Assembly (NCBI GenBank): GCA_964403795.1
Contig: CAYOHP010000085.1
Coordinates: 1 to 28,733, forward strand
Length of the DNA: 28,733 nt
Reading direction: 5' to 3'
From: CAYOHP01 sp964403795 [NCBI: uncultured bacterium]
GTDB lineage: Bacteria > Muiribacteriota > UBA6191 > CAZXTJ01
The notes beneath the pieces are model-generated. The model saw only the letters and a program-made list of their open reading frames with translations, ran no database searches and was not told where the DNA came from. The translations under genes were made by a program, and so were the position numbers. Below, piece by piece: positions 14,532 through 22,025 of this stretch (positions within the stretch are counted from its first letter, which is position 1; each line of letters opens with the position of its first letter).

Positions 14532-15596
14532 TTGAAGATCGTCTCCGCCTCGCGTCTGGCCTTCCCCCTCCTCGTCCTCGGCATCTGGTACGTGGCTGCC
14601 GAACTCTGGCGCATCCGGACCGAGGCCGAGACCGCCGACGAGGTCGCACGGATGACCGCCGACACCCGGGAGAAGGCCCGCCTCGATGCCCGTTTCGAAC
14701 AGCTCGTCGAGCCGGCGGACCAGGCGCTCGGCAGGGGCCAGCTCACCCGGTTCCGGAAGGAACTGGAGCAGATCGACGCCTTCCTGGCGGATCATCCGCC
14801 CCGCACCAGCTGGCGAGGCAGGCGACATCAACTCGTGCAGTCCGCCGAGAACACCAAGGCCCTCGACACCGTCGAAGTCCGCGACCGCTTGCGGGAGGAG
14901 GTGGCGGACCTGGCTGCAAGCCGCTCCGACCCGAGGACCCTGCACCGGAGGCGCATGGACCTCGCCTACGCCGAGGCCAACGTCGGACGCCGGGAGGACG
15001 CCGAGAAGGTCGTCGAGGACGCCCTGGCGGCCGGATGGGCGAGCCCCGTGACCCTGGAGATCGGAGTGGGAAGGGTCTGGCACCCGGCCGAGGAGGTCGC
15101 CCAGTTCTACGCCCTGCAGGGACACGAGGAGCGGCGAGCCGAGGTCCTGGAGCGCTTCGTCACCTGGATCGGGGAGACGGTTCCCGACGGGGTGAAGCGC
15201 CGCACCGAGCAGGCCGAGATCCTGGTCCGCCTGGGGGAACGGCTCCTGGCCCAGGGCGAAATCGAAAGGGCAAGGACGCTCTTCGAGACGGCCCAGACCC
15301 ACGTCTGCGCGGCCCGTCCGGGATCTCCCCTCTTCGCCAAGGTGCCGCCGGAGAAGCGGGAACGCGCGCTCATCTGGCTGCGCAGCTCGGCCCGCCACGC
15401 CGTCTACCGTCTCCATGTCCTCGGGACCGGGAAGATCCCCGAGGGCCTCGATCCCACAGGTTCCGGCTGGCGCACCAGCCACATCCCCGAGCTGGAAGCG
15501 GCCCTGGAGGACTTCGCCTTCTGCAGCCGCGTCCCGGAAGTGCCGCCGCCGCGAGGTCCCGAGGCAGCGCCGGCAAGGGCGCCCTTCGGGGGATGA
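14532..15596 (+). CDS. Membrane-anchored helical protein of unknown function
   Basis: I do not recognise this 354-aa protein. An N-terminal hydrophobic segment (about 8-25, LAFPLLVLGIWYVAAELW) should anchor it in the inner membrane with the rest outside the cytoplasm. The remainder is rich in amphipathic helices with TPR-like spacing (for example MDLAYAEANVGRREDAEKVV and LAQGEIERARTLFETAQ). This suggests a TPR-type protein-interaction domain. The start is taken as TTG at 14532 because GGGAGG precedes it and the hydrophobic segment follows directly. Longer in-frame readings overlap the divergent peroxiredoxin gene and its promoter. The stop lies two bases from the stop of the convergent DUF481 gene. 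Confidence 0.7.
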   Translation: MKIVSASRLAFPLLVLGIWYVAAELWRIRTEAETADEVARMTADTREKARLDARFEQLVEPADQALGRGQLTRFRKELEQIDAFLADHPPRTSWRGRRHQLVQSAENTKALDTVEVRDRLREEVADLAASRSDPRTLHRRRMDLAYAEANVGRREDAEKVVEDALAAGWASPVTLEIGVGRVWHPAEEVAQFYALQGHEERRAEVLERFVTWIGETVPDGVKRRTEQAEILVRLGERLLAQGEIERARTLFETAQTHVCAARPGSPLFAKVPPEKRERALIWLRSSARHAVYRLHVLGTGKIPEGLDPTGSGWRTSHIPELEAALEDFAFCSRVPEVPPPRGPEAAPARAPFGG

Positions 15597-15598
15597 TG

Positions 15599-16663
15599 CT
15601 AGAAGTCCTTCCGGAGCCCCGAGGTGATCGTGAAGTCCGACTTCTCGAAGCCGGCCGGGGGATCCGAGTCGTACTTGTTCAGGAACCCGATGGTGAAGCT
15701 CAGGTCGTTCCGGATCTTCGAGGCGAAGTTGGTCTGGGCCTGGAACCGGTAGTCCCCGGTGCTCACCTCCGGGTAGGCCACCAGGTGGTGTTCGAGCCGC
15801 AGGTTCGGCCCCAGGTCGCGCTCGTGGTCGAAGGTGAGCAACAGGGTTCCCTGGGTATCCCCCCGCCCGTTGCTGAAGGCCTCCCTCACGAACGAGTAGC
15901 CGAGACCGAGGCTCGTCTCCCGGCGCAGCTCGGGGAGCTTCCACTTGCGACCGAGGCCGGCGCCCAGCGCGGTCCGGAGGTCGATGCCGCCGAGCTCGTC
16001 GGCCTCGATGCGGCCTTGCAGGAAGTAGTAGCTGCGGTCGTTCAGGAAGATGTCGAGCCGCGCTTCGCCCCAGGTGCGGTCTGCCGTCTTGGTGGTCTGG
16101 TTGAAGGCGGTATTGGTCAGCGCCGAGAGGCGCAGCTTGTCGACCTTGGTGGTGCGGGTGGCCTCGCTGGACACCAGCACGTTGCGGAGCTGGGTGTTGC
16201 CGCTGGCCTCCGAGTAGGCGAGGTTCACGTTGCCCTTCCACACCTTCCTGAGCGCCAGCTTCCTGTCCTCGGCCTCGGCAGTGGCCCGTCGCTCGACCTC
16301 GGCCACGGTCTCGATCCCCGTCACTTTGGCCAACACGATCGGGATCCCGCCCGCCTCGGTCTCCACCAATGCCGAGCCGGGTTCCTCCCCGGGGAGCAGG
16401 GCACCCCGGAGCCGGGAGCCTCCCACCAGGGTGATCGCGTAGCTCCCGGTGGCGGTGATCGAGGCGACCGCCGAGACCGGAGCCTTGACCTCGGGGCTGG
16501 CCCAGGCCGAGAAGCCGAGCATGCCGTCGCGCAGGTAGACGAGCGTGCCGGTCACCCGGTCGCCGTCCCTGAACTCGATCCGGTCACCCGGCTGGCCCGC
16601 CTGCGAGGCGCCCACCAACAGCACCCAGGCCAGCGCCGTCCGGAGGATCGCCTTCCGTCCCAC
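15599..16663 (-). CDS. DUF481-family outer-membrane beta-barrel protein
   Basis: The 354-aa protein begins with a signal peptide (residues 1-22, ending near ASQAG). An SH3-like N-terminal part follows (GDRIEFRDGDRVTGTLVYLRDG...), which is common in DUF481 proteins of environmental bacteria. From about residue 150 alternating hydrophobic strands with aromatic girdles appear (VNLAYSEASGNTQ, KLRLSALTNTAFNQT, YYFLQGRIEADELGG, SLGLGYSFVREAF, LRLEHHLVAYPEVS), the DUF481/YdiY barrel pattern. The protein ends on phenylalanine, as outer-membrane barrels usually do. The start is GTG at 16663 with GGAGG about 11 bases upstream. Its precise function is unknown for this family. Confidence 0.87.
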   Translation of the reverse strand: MGRKAILRTALAWVLLVGASQAGQPGDRIEFRDGDRVTGTLVYLRDGMLGFSAWASPEVKAPVSAVASITATGSYAITLVGGSRLRGALLPGEEPGSALVETEAGGIPIVLAKVTGIETVAEVERRATAEAEDRKLALRKVWKGNVNLAYSEASGNTQLRNVLVSSEATRTTKVDKLRLSALTNTAFNQTTKTADRTWGEARLDIFLNDRSYYFLQGRIEADELGGIDLRTALGAGLGRKWKLPELRRETSLGLGYSFVREAFSNGRGDTQGTLLLTFDHERDLGPNLRLEHHLVAYPEVSTGDYRFQAQTNFASKIRNDLSFTIGFLNKYDSDPPAGFEKSDFTITSGLRKDF

Positions 16664-16722
16664 GTCGCCTCGTTCCTCCCACCCCGGTCGGGTCGGCACC
16701 GTACACCCGGGAGCCGAGCCGG

Positions 16723-18573
16723 TCACCCGTCGGGCTCGACGGGCTCGGGTTCGACCGGCTCGGGTTCGACCGGCTCGGGATCGGCCTCCACCGGAGGAGC
16801 CAGCTCCGCCACCCAGGGATGCCCGGGACAGGCCGTGGCCAGCGCCTCGGCCAGCCGGGCCCGGCGCGCCGGTGGCAGGGTCGGGAGCAGGCTCTCGAAG
16901 TCGGCCTGGTCCTTGGGGCGCTCCCCGTTCGACTTGTAGAGCAGCACGATCTCCGGGAGCAGCGCCGGGAGCCCACCCCGGGTCCGCGCTGCGCCCATGG
17001 GGAGCGGCCAGGCCACCCGAGGGTCGCGGCGAAAGCGCCACTCCCGTCCCGCGCACTCGTTCAGGAGGACTTCCAGATCCCGACCCGGGGGCCAGTCCGG
17101 AACGACGAGACCGCGGCCGGGTCGGGCACGCAGTTCGTGGATCGGCATCTCGAGACGCTCGCCGACCGCCCAACTCCGCGCCTTCCCCCCGGTGCCGGGG
17201 AGGAACACCTCGAAGGTCCAGCCCGCCAGGTGCTCCCGGAGCGCTTCCTGGTCGTCGCGGGCGACCGCGATCTCCAGGTCGGCGTGGTCCCGGGTGCGAC
17301 GGCCGAGCCAGAGGTCGACGGCCCAGCCCCCGGCCACGAACCAGGGGCGAGGGAAGCCGGCCATCAGGGTCCCGAGGCCGCGGATCGCCTCGAAGGGATC
17401 GCCCGCCATGGCGCTGGCCCGGCCCGCGGCCCGGTCCCCGAAGCGGGCCCGGATCCGGTCGGCCACCCGGTCGAGCGTCTCGGACCGGCGATCGGGATCG
17501 GGCCCGAAGAGGCTCGCCTGGGTCTCGACCTCGGGCTCGAGGTGGGAGACCTGGATCCCGAGCAGGCGCAGCGGGCGGTCGCCGCGCTCCAGGCGTTCCC
17601 GGAGCAGGCGGCGGGCCTCGCTCCGGATGCGGGCGGTGGCCGCGGTGGCGGTGCGCAGGGTGGTCGCCCGGGTGGCGAGCGAGAAATCGGGGAACTTGGC
17701 CTTGAGCGTGATCGTGCGGCCCCGGTAGCCCTGGGCCCTGAGGCGCCGGCCCACCTCGTCGGCGAGCCCGTCGAGCTCGGAGACCAGCTCGGCGTCGTCC
17801 CCGAGGTCGCGGGCGAAGGTGGTCTCGGCCCCGATCGACTTGGGTCCACCGCCCGAGACCACCGGCCGGTCGTCACGGCCATGGGCGAGCTCGCGGAGCG
17901 TCCGGGCGAAGCTCCCCACCGCGGCCTCGAGCACGCCCACCGAGGCGGCCCGCACCTCGGCCACGGTGCGGATCCCGGCCCGGGCGAGCCGCTCCTCGGC
18001 GACCTTCCCCACGCCCATCAGGCGGCCGGCCGGGAGCGGTCCCAGCACCCTCTCGGCATCCTCGAGACCCAGCACCACCAGCCCATCGGGTTTCTCGAGA
18101 TCGCTCGCCACCTTCGCCAGGAATTTGTTGGGCGAGACCCCCACCGAGGCGGTGAGCCCGAGCTCGGCGCGGATCCGGTCCTTGATCCGGCGGGCGATCG
18201 CCACCGGGTCGCCGAAGAGCGCCTGGGACGCGGTCACGTCCAGGAAGCCCTCGTCGATGGAGACCGCCTCGATCTGCGGGGTCACGCTCCCCAGGATCTC
18301 GAAGACCTGTTCCGAGATCTCGGAGTAGCGCTCGATCCGGGGCCGGAGGAACACGCCGTGGGGACAGAGGCGATGCGCCTTGGCCGCGCTCATGGCGCTG
18401 CGCACCCCGAAGCGCCGGGCCTCGTAGGAGGCCGTCGAGACCACCCCCCTCCCCTCGGGAGTGCCGCCCACGATCACCGGCTTGCCCCGGAGGGTGGGGT
18501 CGTCGAGCACCTCGACCGCGGCGAAGAAGGCATCCATGTCGACGTGCAGGATGGCCCTGGACGTGCTCGCCAT
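16723..18573 (-). CDS. dinB: DNA polymerase IV fused to an aminoglycoside-nucleotidyltransferase-like domain
   Basis: Residues 1-390 are a complete Y-family polymerase: HVDMDAFFAAVE (D12), the SIDEGFLD motif (D107, E108), GVSPNKFLAKVASDLEKPDG, the helix-hairpin-helix GVGKVAEERL, the little-finger domain and a clamp-binding-like QASLF (352-356). Such enzymes copy damaged DNA. In the same frame, residues 395-590 resemble ANT(2'')/LinB-type nucleotidyltransferases: WFVAGGWAVDLWLG (411-424), HADLEIAV (430-437) and LLYKSNGERPKDQADFESLLP. The usual catalytic DxD is D432-L-E434, so activity is uncertain. The tail holds three EPVEP-type repeats encoded by a 15-bp tandem repeat. Length is 616 aa, compared with about 350-420 for ordinary Pol IV. 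GGGGAGG precedes the ATG at 18573. No stop separates the two parts. Confidence 0.9.
   Translation of the reverse strand: MASTSRAILHVDMDAFFAAVEVLDDPTLRGKPVIVGGTPEGRGVVSTASYEARRFGVRSAMSAAKAHRLCPHGVFLRPRIERYSEISEQVFEILGSVTPQIEAVSIDEGFLDVTASQALFGDPVAIARRIKDRIRAELGLTASVGVSPNKFLAKVASDLEKPDGLVVLGLEDAERVLGPLPAGRLMGVGKVAEERLARAGIRTVAEVRAASVGVLEAAVGSFARTLRELAHGRDDRPVVSGGGPKSIGAETTFARDLGDDAELVSELDGLADEVGRRLRAQGYRGRTITLKAKFPDFSLATRATTLRTATAATARIRSEARRLLRERLERGDRPLRLLGIQVSHLEPEVETQASLFGPDPDRRSETLDRVADRIRARFGDRAAGRASAMAGDPFEAIRGLGTLMAGFPRPWFVAGGWAVDLWLGRRTRDHADLEIAVARDDQEALREHLAGWTFEVFLPGTGGKARSWAVGERLEMPIHELRARPGRGLVVPDWPPGRDLEVLLNECAGREWRFRRDPRVAWPLPMGAARTRGGLPALLPEIVLLYKSNGERPKDQADFESLLPTLPPARRARLAEALATACPGHPWVAELAPPVEADPEPVEPEPVEPEPVEPDG
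16742..16786. repeat. 15-bp tandem repeat in the 3' end of the polymerase fusion gene
   Basis: GGCTCGGGTTCGACC occurs twice in direct succession (16742-16756 and 16757-16771) followed by a degenerate third copy (16772-16786). It encodes the Pro/Glu/Val repeat at the protein C-terminus. Being a multiple of three, copy-number change would alter the tail length without shifting the frame. Confidence 0.8.
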
Positions 18574-18648
18574 CGGGTCGCCTCCCCGACCGGCTCCCTC
18601 GGCCCCGCCACTGGCGCGCCCGGGTCCGGCAGCCTATCGTATCGCCCC

Positions 18649-19440
18649 GTGGAACCCGTCGAGGACCATGCCGAGGAGCTCGTCGTCCGCATCCTGGAGC
18701 TGGCCTCCGGCGCGACCGGACGTCCCGCGGTGTTCCTCGACTTCGACGGCACCATCATCCACGGCGACATCACCGAGGGTCGCCCCGAACAGCCCGGTCT
18801 CCCCGGATATGCCGGCCTCGCCGAACTCGCGATCCGGGCCGGGCTGGTCCCCGAGTTCGAGGGCGCAGGCGGCTGGGAACGCTTCGGCGCCCGGTACGCC
18901 GAGGGCGTCCGGGTCGACCCGCTCGACGCCTACCTGTGGATGGCGAGCCTGTTCTCGGAACTCGAAGGCGAGCGCGCCGACCGCCTCGAAGCCCTGATCG
19001 AGCGCCACTTCCGGGAGGTGCTGGCCCCGGAGTTCTTCGCCTCCAGCGTGGCCGTGATCGAGGCCCTGGCCGACGCCGGCATCGAGCTCTTCGTGGTCTC
19101 GGCCAGCCCCCACCCGTTCGTGCGGGGCGCCCGCCACTCGCTGCCCGGGATCCCCGAGGCGAACCTCTCGGGCATCGACGGTCGACGCCGGAACGGTGCC
19201 CTCCTCGACCCGATCGTGAACTACGGCCCCGGCAAGACCGCCCGGCTGGAGGCCTGGGTGCAGGAGCGCGGACTCCATCCGCTGGGGGGCTTCGGCAACT
19301 GCTGGAGCACCGACGGACCCTTCCTCGAAGCGGTGGCCGTGCGTTGGGGAGGCCTCGCCGTCATGATCAACGGGGGGAAGGCGGGGAGCCGCTTCCCGGG
19401 CCTGGTCGAGGTGGGCCAGTGCCGCCGGGTGGGTCGCTGA
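18649..19440 (+). CDS. HAD-superfamily phosphatase, phosphoserine-phosphatase-like
   Basis: This 263-aa protein shows the HAD motifs: motif I FLDFDGTII (D31 nucleophile, D33), motif II VVSASPHP (S151), a motif III lysine in GPGKTARLEAW (K196), and a motif IV-like GNCWSTDGPFLE (D222). The helical cap between motifs I and II (about 50-135) fits subclass IB, which includes SerB and small-molecule phosphatases; the substrate is not predictable. The GTG start at 18649 is the only initiator at the N-terminal edge of the conserved region. It has no ribosome-binding site, and a TATCGT (18635-18640) lies 8 bases upstream, so the message may be leaderless. The gene is divergent from the polymerase fusion. 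Confidence 0.83.
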   Translation: MEPVEDHAEELVVRILELASGATGRPAVFLDFDGTIIHGDITEGRPEQPGLPGYAGLAELAIRAGLVPEFEGAGGWERFGARYAEGVRVDPLDAYLWMASLFSELEGERADRLEALIERHFREVLAPEFFASSVAVIEALADAGIELFVVSASPHPFVRGARHSLPGIPEANLSGIDGRRRNGALLDPIVNYGPGKTARLEAWVQERGLHPLGGFGNCWSTDGPFLEAVAVRWGGLAVMINGGKAGSRFPGLVEVGQCRRVGR

Positions 19441-19488
19441 TCTCCGGCCCGGGCCCTGATCCGTTGGCCCAAGGGCCCGACATGCCTG

Positions 19489-19516
19489 TTGACATGCGGC
19501 GCTGCCTTGCTATCAT
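19489..19516 (+). promoter_or_regulatory. Sigma70-type promoter of the secreted-protein/lipase operon
   Basis: TTGACA (19489-19494, perfect consensus) and TATCAT (19511-19516, five of six matches) are separated by 16 bases. This is the best promoter match in the window. Transcription should start near 19523, giving a leader of about 120 nt before the GTG at 19643. Confidence 0.75.
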
Positions 19517-19522
19517 TGCCGG

Positions 19523-19642
19523 CTCGATCCGACAGGCTGCCCGCCAGAAGGCGGCCGGGGTGGGCCCCGACCGGTAGCGCCGGCGGGAGGCGCGTCGCAA
19601 AGTTCCGAGTAAGCCAGTTGCGAGTAGGCGGAGGAGTCTCCG
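19523..19642 (+). other. Long, structured 5' leader of the lipase operon
   Basis: The leader can form several small stems: CCGCC with GGCGG around AGAA (near 19541-19554), GGGG with CCCC (near 19558-19568), and GCGCC with GGCGC around 7 bases (19577-19593). A 14-base imperfect direct repeat (GTTCCGAGTAAGCC at 19602-19615, GTTGCGAGTAGGCG at 19617-19630) ends just before the GGAGGAG ribosome-binding site. I cannot match it to a known riboswitch. A regulatory role is inference. Confidence 0.35.
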
Positions 19643-20770
19643 GTGCGCAGACGCTGCTGCACGCGAAGTGTGGGGATCGCCCTGACGGGGCTCGTGGTCC
19701 TGTTCCTGGGACTGGTCGCGGGTCCGGCGTCGGCCGCTCCCGGACCTGGCGGGGACTGGCCCGACCAGGTCACCCTCTACGCCATCCCGGCTCCTCGCCC
19801 GCTGAAGTGGCAGACTCCTCGCCGCCTGGCCCTCGGGGTGGTCGGCAACGAGATCACCGTCAAGCACACCAAGAAGAAGCACACCATCGGGCACGTGGCG
19901 GTGCGGATCCGGAGTTCGCTCGCCGGCCGCGAGGTGCTGACCGGGATGACCAACCGGGTGCGGGGCGAGGACTTCGACCTGCTGCTCAAGGACGGCTACG
20001 GTCTGGGCATCCTGGGCGCCGACATGATGGGTCGCCTGGAGACCGCCGAGGAGCTCGAGCCCGAGATCGCCGAGCGGGCTGCCACCGGCCGCATCGCCAG
20101 CCTGCGGTTCCTGGTGGCGCCCGAGGCCACCGTGCGCATGCTCCGGTTCCTCGAGGAGTACCGGGCCAAGGGTCTCGACGACCACTACGGAGGCGCCAAC
20201 CGGCCCCGCTACGGCGAGGGCGGCGGCTGCTCCGCCTTCGGGGTGGCGTTCCTGGAGGTCGCCGGACTGATGCACCCGGGCTTCGACTCCTGGAAGGTCG
20301 CGCTGCGCGCCCCTCTCGGCCTCTACGGCGGACCCCTGCACGGCCTGCGCTCCTCGCTCAAGCGCACCCTGTTCGAGGGGGATCGCTGGGCCCGCGAGGA
20401 CGAGCCCCACCAGGACTCCATCTTCTGGGACCCGACCGCCATGTACCTCTGGATCCGGCGGATCCATGCCGCCGAGTCGGCCTGTCCCAGCGGGGACTGG
20501 GCGACCGAGGTCCATGACCGCATGGAAGGCCTTGTCGGGGATGCCCGGTCGGTCCCGGTGCCCGACGAGCCGCTGTGGCTGGAGGTGCCGCCCGAGGAGC
20601 CCCATCCCTTCGGGCGCCAGGACAGCGTGCGGCGGGACACCTACGACCGGGAACGCGAGGATCCGCTGGCGACCCGCGAGGCCGAGCTCAGGGAACTGCT
20701 GGCGGAGTACGGCGAGGTCCCCGGGGAAGCCGATTACGACGAGCTGGTGCGAGGGAGGGAACTGCCATGA
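19643..20770 (+). CDS. Secreted protein of unknown function, possibly permuted papain-like
   Basis: The 375-aa protein has an N-terminal signal peptide (residues 1-32, hydrophobic core GIALTGLVVLFLGLVAG, cut near SAA). I do not recognise a named family. A histidine in TIGHVAVRIR (H84) precedes a cysteine in GEGGGCSAFGVAFLEVAG (C196). This order and spacing recall circularly permuted NlpC/P60 (YiiX-like) hydrolases, where His comes before Cys, but the match is weak. The C-terminal third is charged and helical. The start is GTG with GGAGGAG six bases upstream. It is the first gene of an operon with the lipase, whose ATG overlaps its stop (ATGA). It may act on, or help export, the lipase or its substrate. 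It does not resemble the known lipase foldase. Confidence 0.75.
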   Translation: MRRRCCTRSVGIALTGLVVLFLGLVAGPASAAPGPGGDWPDQVTLYAIPAPRPLKWQTPRRLALGVVGNEITVKHTKKKHTIGHVAVRIRSSLAGREVLTGMTNRVRGEDFDLLLKDGYGLGILGADMMGRLETAEELEPEIAERAATGRIASLRFLVAPEATVRMLRFLEEYRAKGLDDHYGGANRPRYGEGGGCSAFGVAFLEVAGLMHPGFDSWKVALRAPLGLYGGPLHGLRSSLKRTLFEGDRWAREDEPHQDSIFWDPTAMYLWIRRIHAAESACPSGDWATEVHDRMEGLVGDARSVPVPDEPLWLEVPPEEPHPFGRQDSVRRDTYDREREDPLATREAELRELLAEYGEVPGEADYDELVRGRELP

Positions 20771-21831
20771 ACAAGCCGATCCTGACTCTGGTCTCGGCCC
20801 TGCTGGCGGCCTCCGCCGCGGTGGCCGTGCAGACGCCCCCCTCGAACCCGGACTGGCCTGCGGTCGGCACCTTCGACAAGAAGGGCCGCTACACGCCGCG
20901 CCCCGCCCAGGCCAAGTTCCAGAAGCTCCACGGCCAGGCCCCCATCCCCCGTTACCCGATCGCCCTGGTCCACGGGCAGGGAGGCTTCGACCGCCTCCAC
21001 ATCGGGCCGCTCTACGGGGACTACTTCAACGGCACCGGCAAGGTCTTCAAGAAGGCCGGCATCCGGTTCATCACCCCCAAGACCCCTCCCTTCGGGAAGA
21101 CCGCCGAGAGAGCGGCGATCCTCAAGGAGCAGCTCCTCGCCACCGGCTGGGAGAAGATGAACCTGATCTGCCACAGCATGGGCGGACTCGACGCCCGCTA
21201 CCTGGTGACCCACCTCGGCATGGCCGACAGGATCGCCAGCATCACCACCGTCGGCACTCCCCACCACGGCAGCTGGTACGCCGACTGGGTGATCGAGTGG
21301 GTGTTCGAGAAGCAGCGCTTCTGGGCGGTGTGGGACCTGCTCGGGATCCCGCGTGATTCGATCCCCCAGCTCACCGTCAAGTACATGGAGAACACCTTCA
21401 ACCCCGCCACCCCGAACATGCCCCAGGTGCGCTACTTCAGTTTCGGCGGGAACCAGGGCCTGGTCGGGACCATCCTCCCCTTCAAGGGCGCCAAGATCAT
21501 CATGCAGATCCTGGAGAAGCGGGCCGTCGAGAAGAAGCTGAGCCTGCTCGAGAAGGCCGAGGCCTTCGCCCTGCTGCCCGGCGACCTGCGCAAGCGGATC
21601 GAGGACACCCCGGAGCGGATCCGGGTCGACTTCGGTACCGATGCCAAGTGGGTCCCCCCCGAGGTCGCCGGCCAGAACGACTGCCAGGTGAGCGTGGCCT
21701 CGGCCATGTGGGGCGAGTACATGGGCACCCTGGACGCCGACCACTTCGACCAGCCCGGCTGGTTCGGGAGCTTCAACGCTCCCCGGTTCTACCGGGGCAT
21801 CGCCCAGATGCTCGCCGACGCGGGGTACTGA
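20767..21831 (+). CDS. Secreted triacylglycerol lipase / alpha-beta hydrolase
   Basis: This 354-aa protein begins with a signal peptide (about 1-20, ending ASAAVA). The oxyanion-hole segment YPIALVHGQGGF (63-74) and the nucleophile elbow ICHSMGGLDAR (S137) are those of bacterial family I lipases. Catalytic partners are likely D305 (AGQNDCQVS) and H326 (LDADHFDQ). The TVGTPHHGS segment after the elbow is also typical. It should hydrolyse esters outside the cell or in the periplasm. Its ATG overlaps the stop of the upstream secreted-protein gene (ATGA), and GGGAGGG precedes it, so the two are co-translated. No lipase-specific foldase is visible. A strong terminator follows. Confidence 0.9.
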   Translation: MNKPILTLVSALLAASAAVAVQTPPSNPDWPAVGTFDKKGRYTPRPAQAKFQKLHGQAPIPRYPIALVHGQGGFDRLHIGPLYGDYFNGTGKVFKKAGIRFITPKTPPFGKTAERAAILKEQLLATGWEKMNLICHSMGGLDARYLVTHLGMADRIASITTVGTPHHGSWYADWVIEWVFEKQRFWAVWDLLGIPRDSIPQLTVKYMENTFNPATPNMPQVRYFSFGGNQGLVGTILPFKGAKIIMQILEKRAVEKKLSLLEKAEAFALLPGDLRKRIEDTPERIRVDFGTDAKWVPPEVAGQNDCQVSVASAMWGEYMGTLDADHFDQPGWFGSFNAPRFYRGIAQMLADAGY

Positions 21832-21865
21832 ACCGGCGCCTCGAGATCGTGGCCGGGTCCGGACC

Positions 21866-21901
21866 GCCTCCCCGTCGCCGGGGAGGCTTGGTTGCTTCCT
21901 T
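21866..21901 (+). terminator. Rho-independent terminator after the lipase gene
   Basis: GCCTCCCC (21866-21873) and GGGGAGGC (21880-21887) form a perfect 8-bp stem with a 6-base loop. A T-rich tract (TTGGTTGCTTCCTT) follows at once. It lies 35 bases after the lipase stop and isolates that operon from the purine operon. Confidence 0.75.
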
Positions 21902-21915
21902 CCCCGACGCCTTCC

Positions 21916-21946
21916 TTGACACTTCGGGGGGGCACGGTGCGAGGAT
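21916..21946 (+). promoter_or_regulatory. Possible promoter of the purine operon
   Basis: TTGACA (21916-21921) is a perfect -35 box. The best -10 is GAGGAT (21941-21946) preceded by TGC, an extended -10, but the 19-base spacing is long and only three of six -10 bases match. A bulged inverted repeat, GGCCTGGC (21951-21958) with GCCAGGGCC (21981-21989), lies downstream in the leader. Both are weakly supported. Confidence 0.38.
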
Positions 21947-22025
21947 CCGGGGCCTGGCCCTCGGGTAGGGGAACCTCCACGCCAGGGCCTCCGATTGCGC
22001 CTCTTGCGCGGAAGGACCGTCGGAG

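Noticed and set aside
13758-16241. Long minus-strand frame across the peroxiredoxin and DUF481 regions
   Set aside because: It crosses a promoter, a repeat element and three supported genes in other frames, and its translation is low-complexity.
16723-17400. Functional aminoglycoside-resistance gene
   Set aside because: The domain is fused to Pol IV, its catalytic DxD is DxE, and no mobile-element context is present. The similarity supports only the fold family.
19446-19480. GGGCCC-rich palindromes after the HAD gene as a terminator
   Set aside because: Short self-complementary GC runs without a T-tract. The shared GGCCCAAGGGCC with the repeat element at 13693-13704 may be chance.
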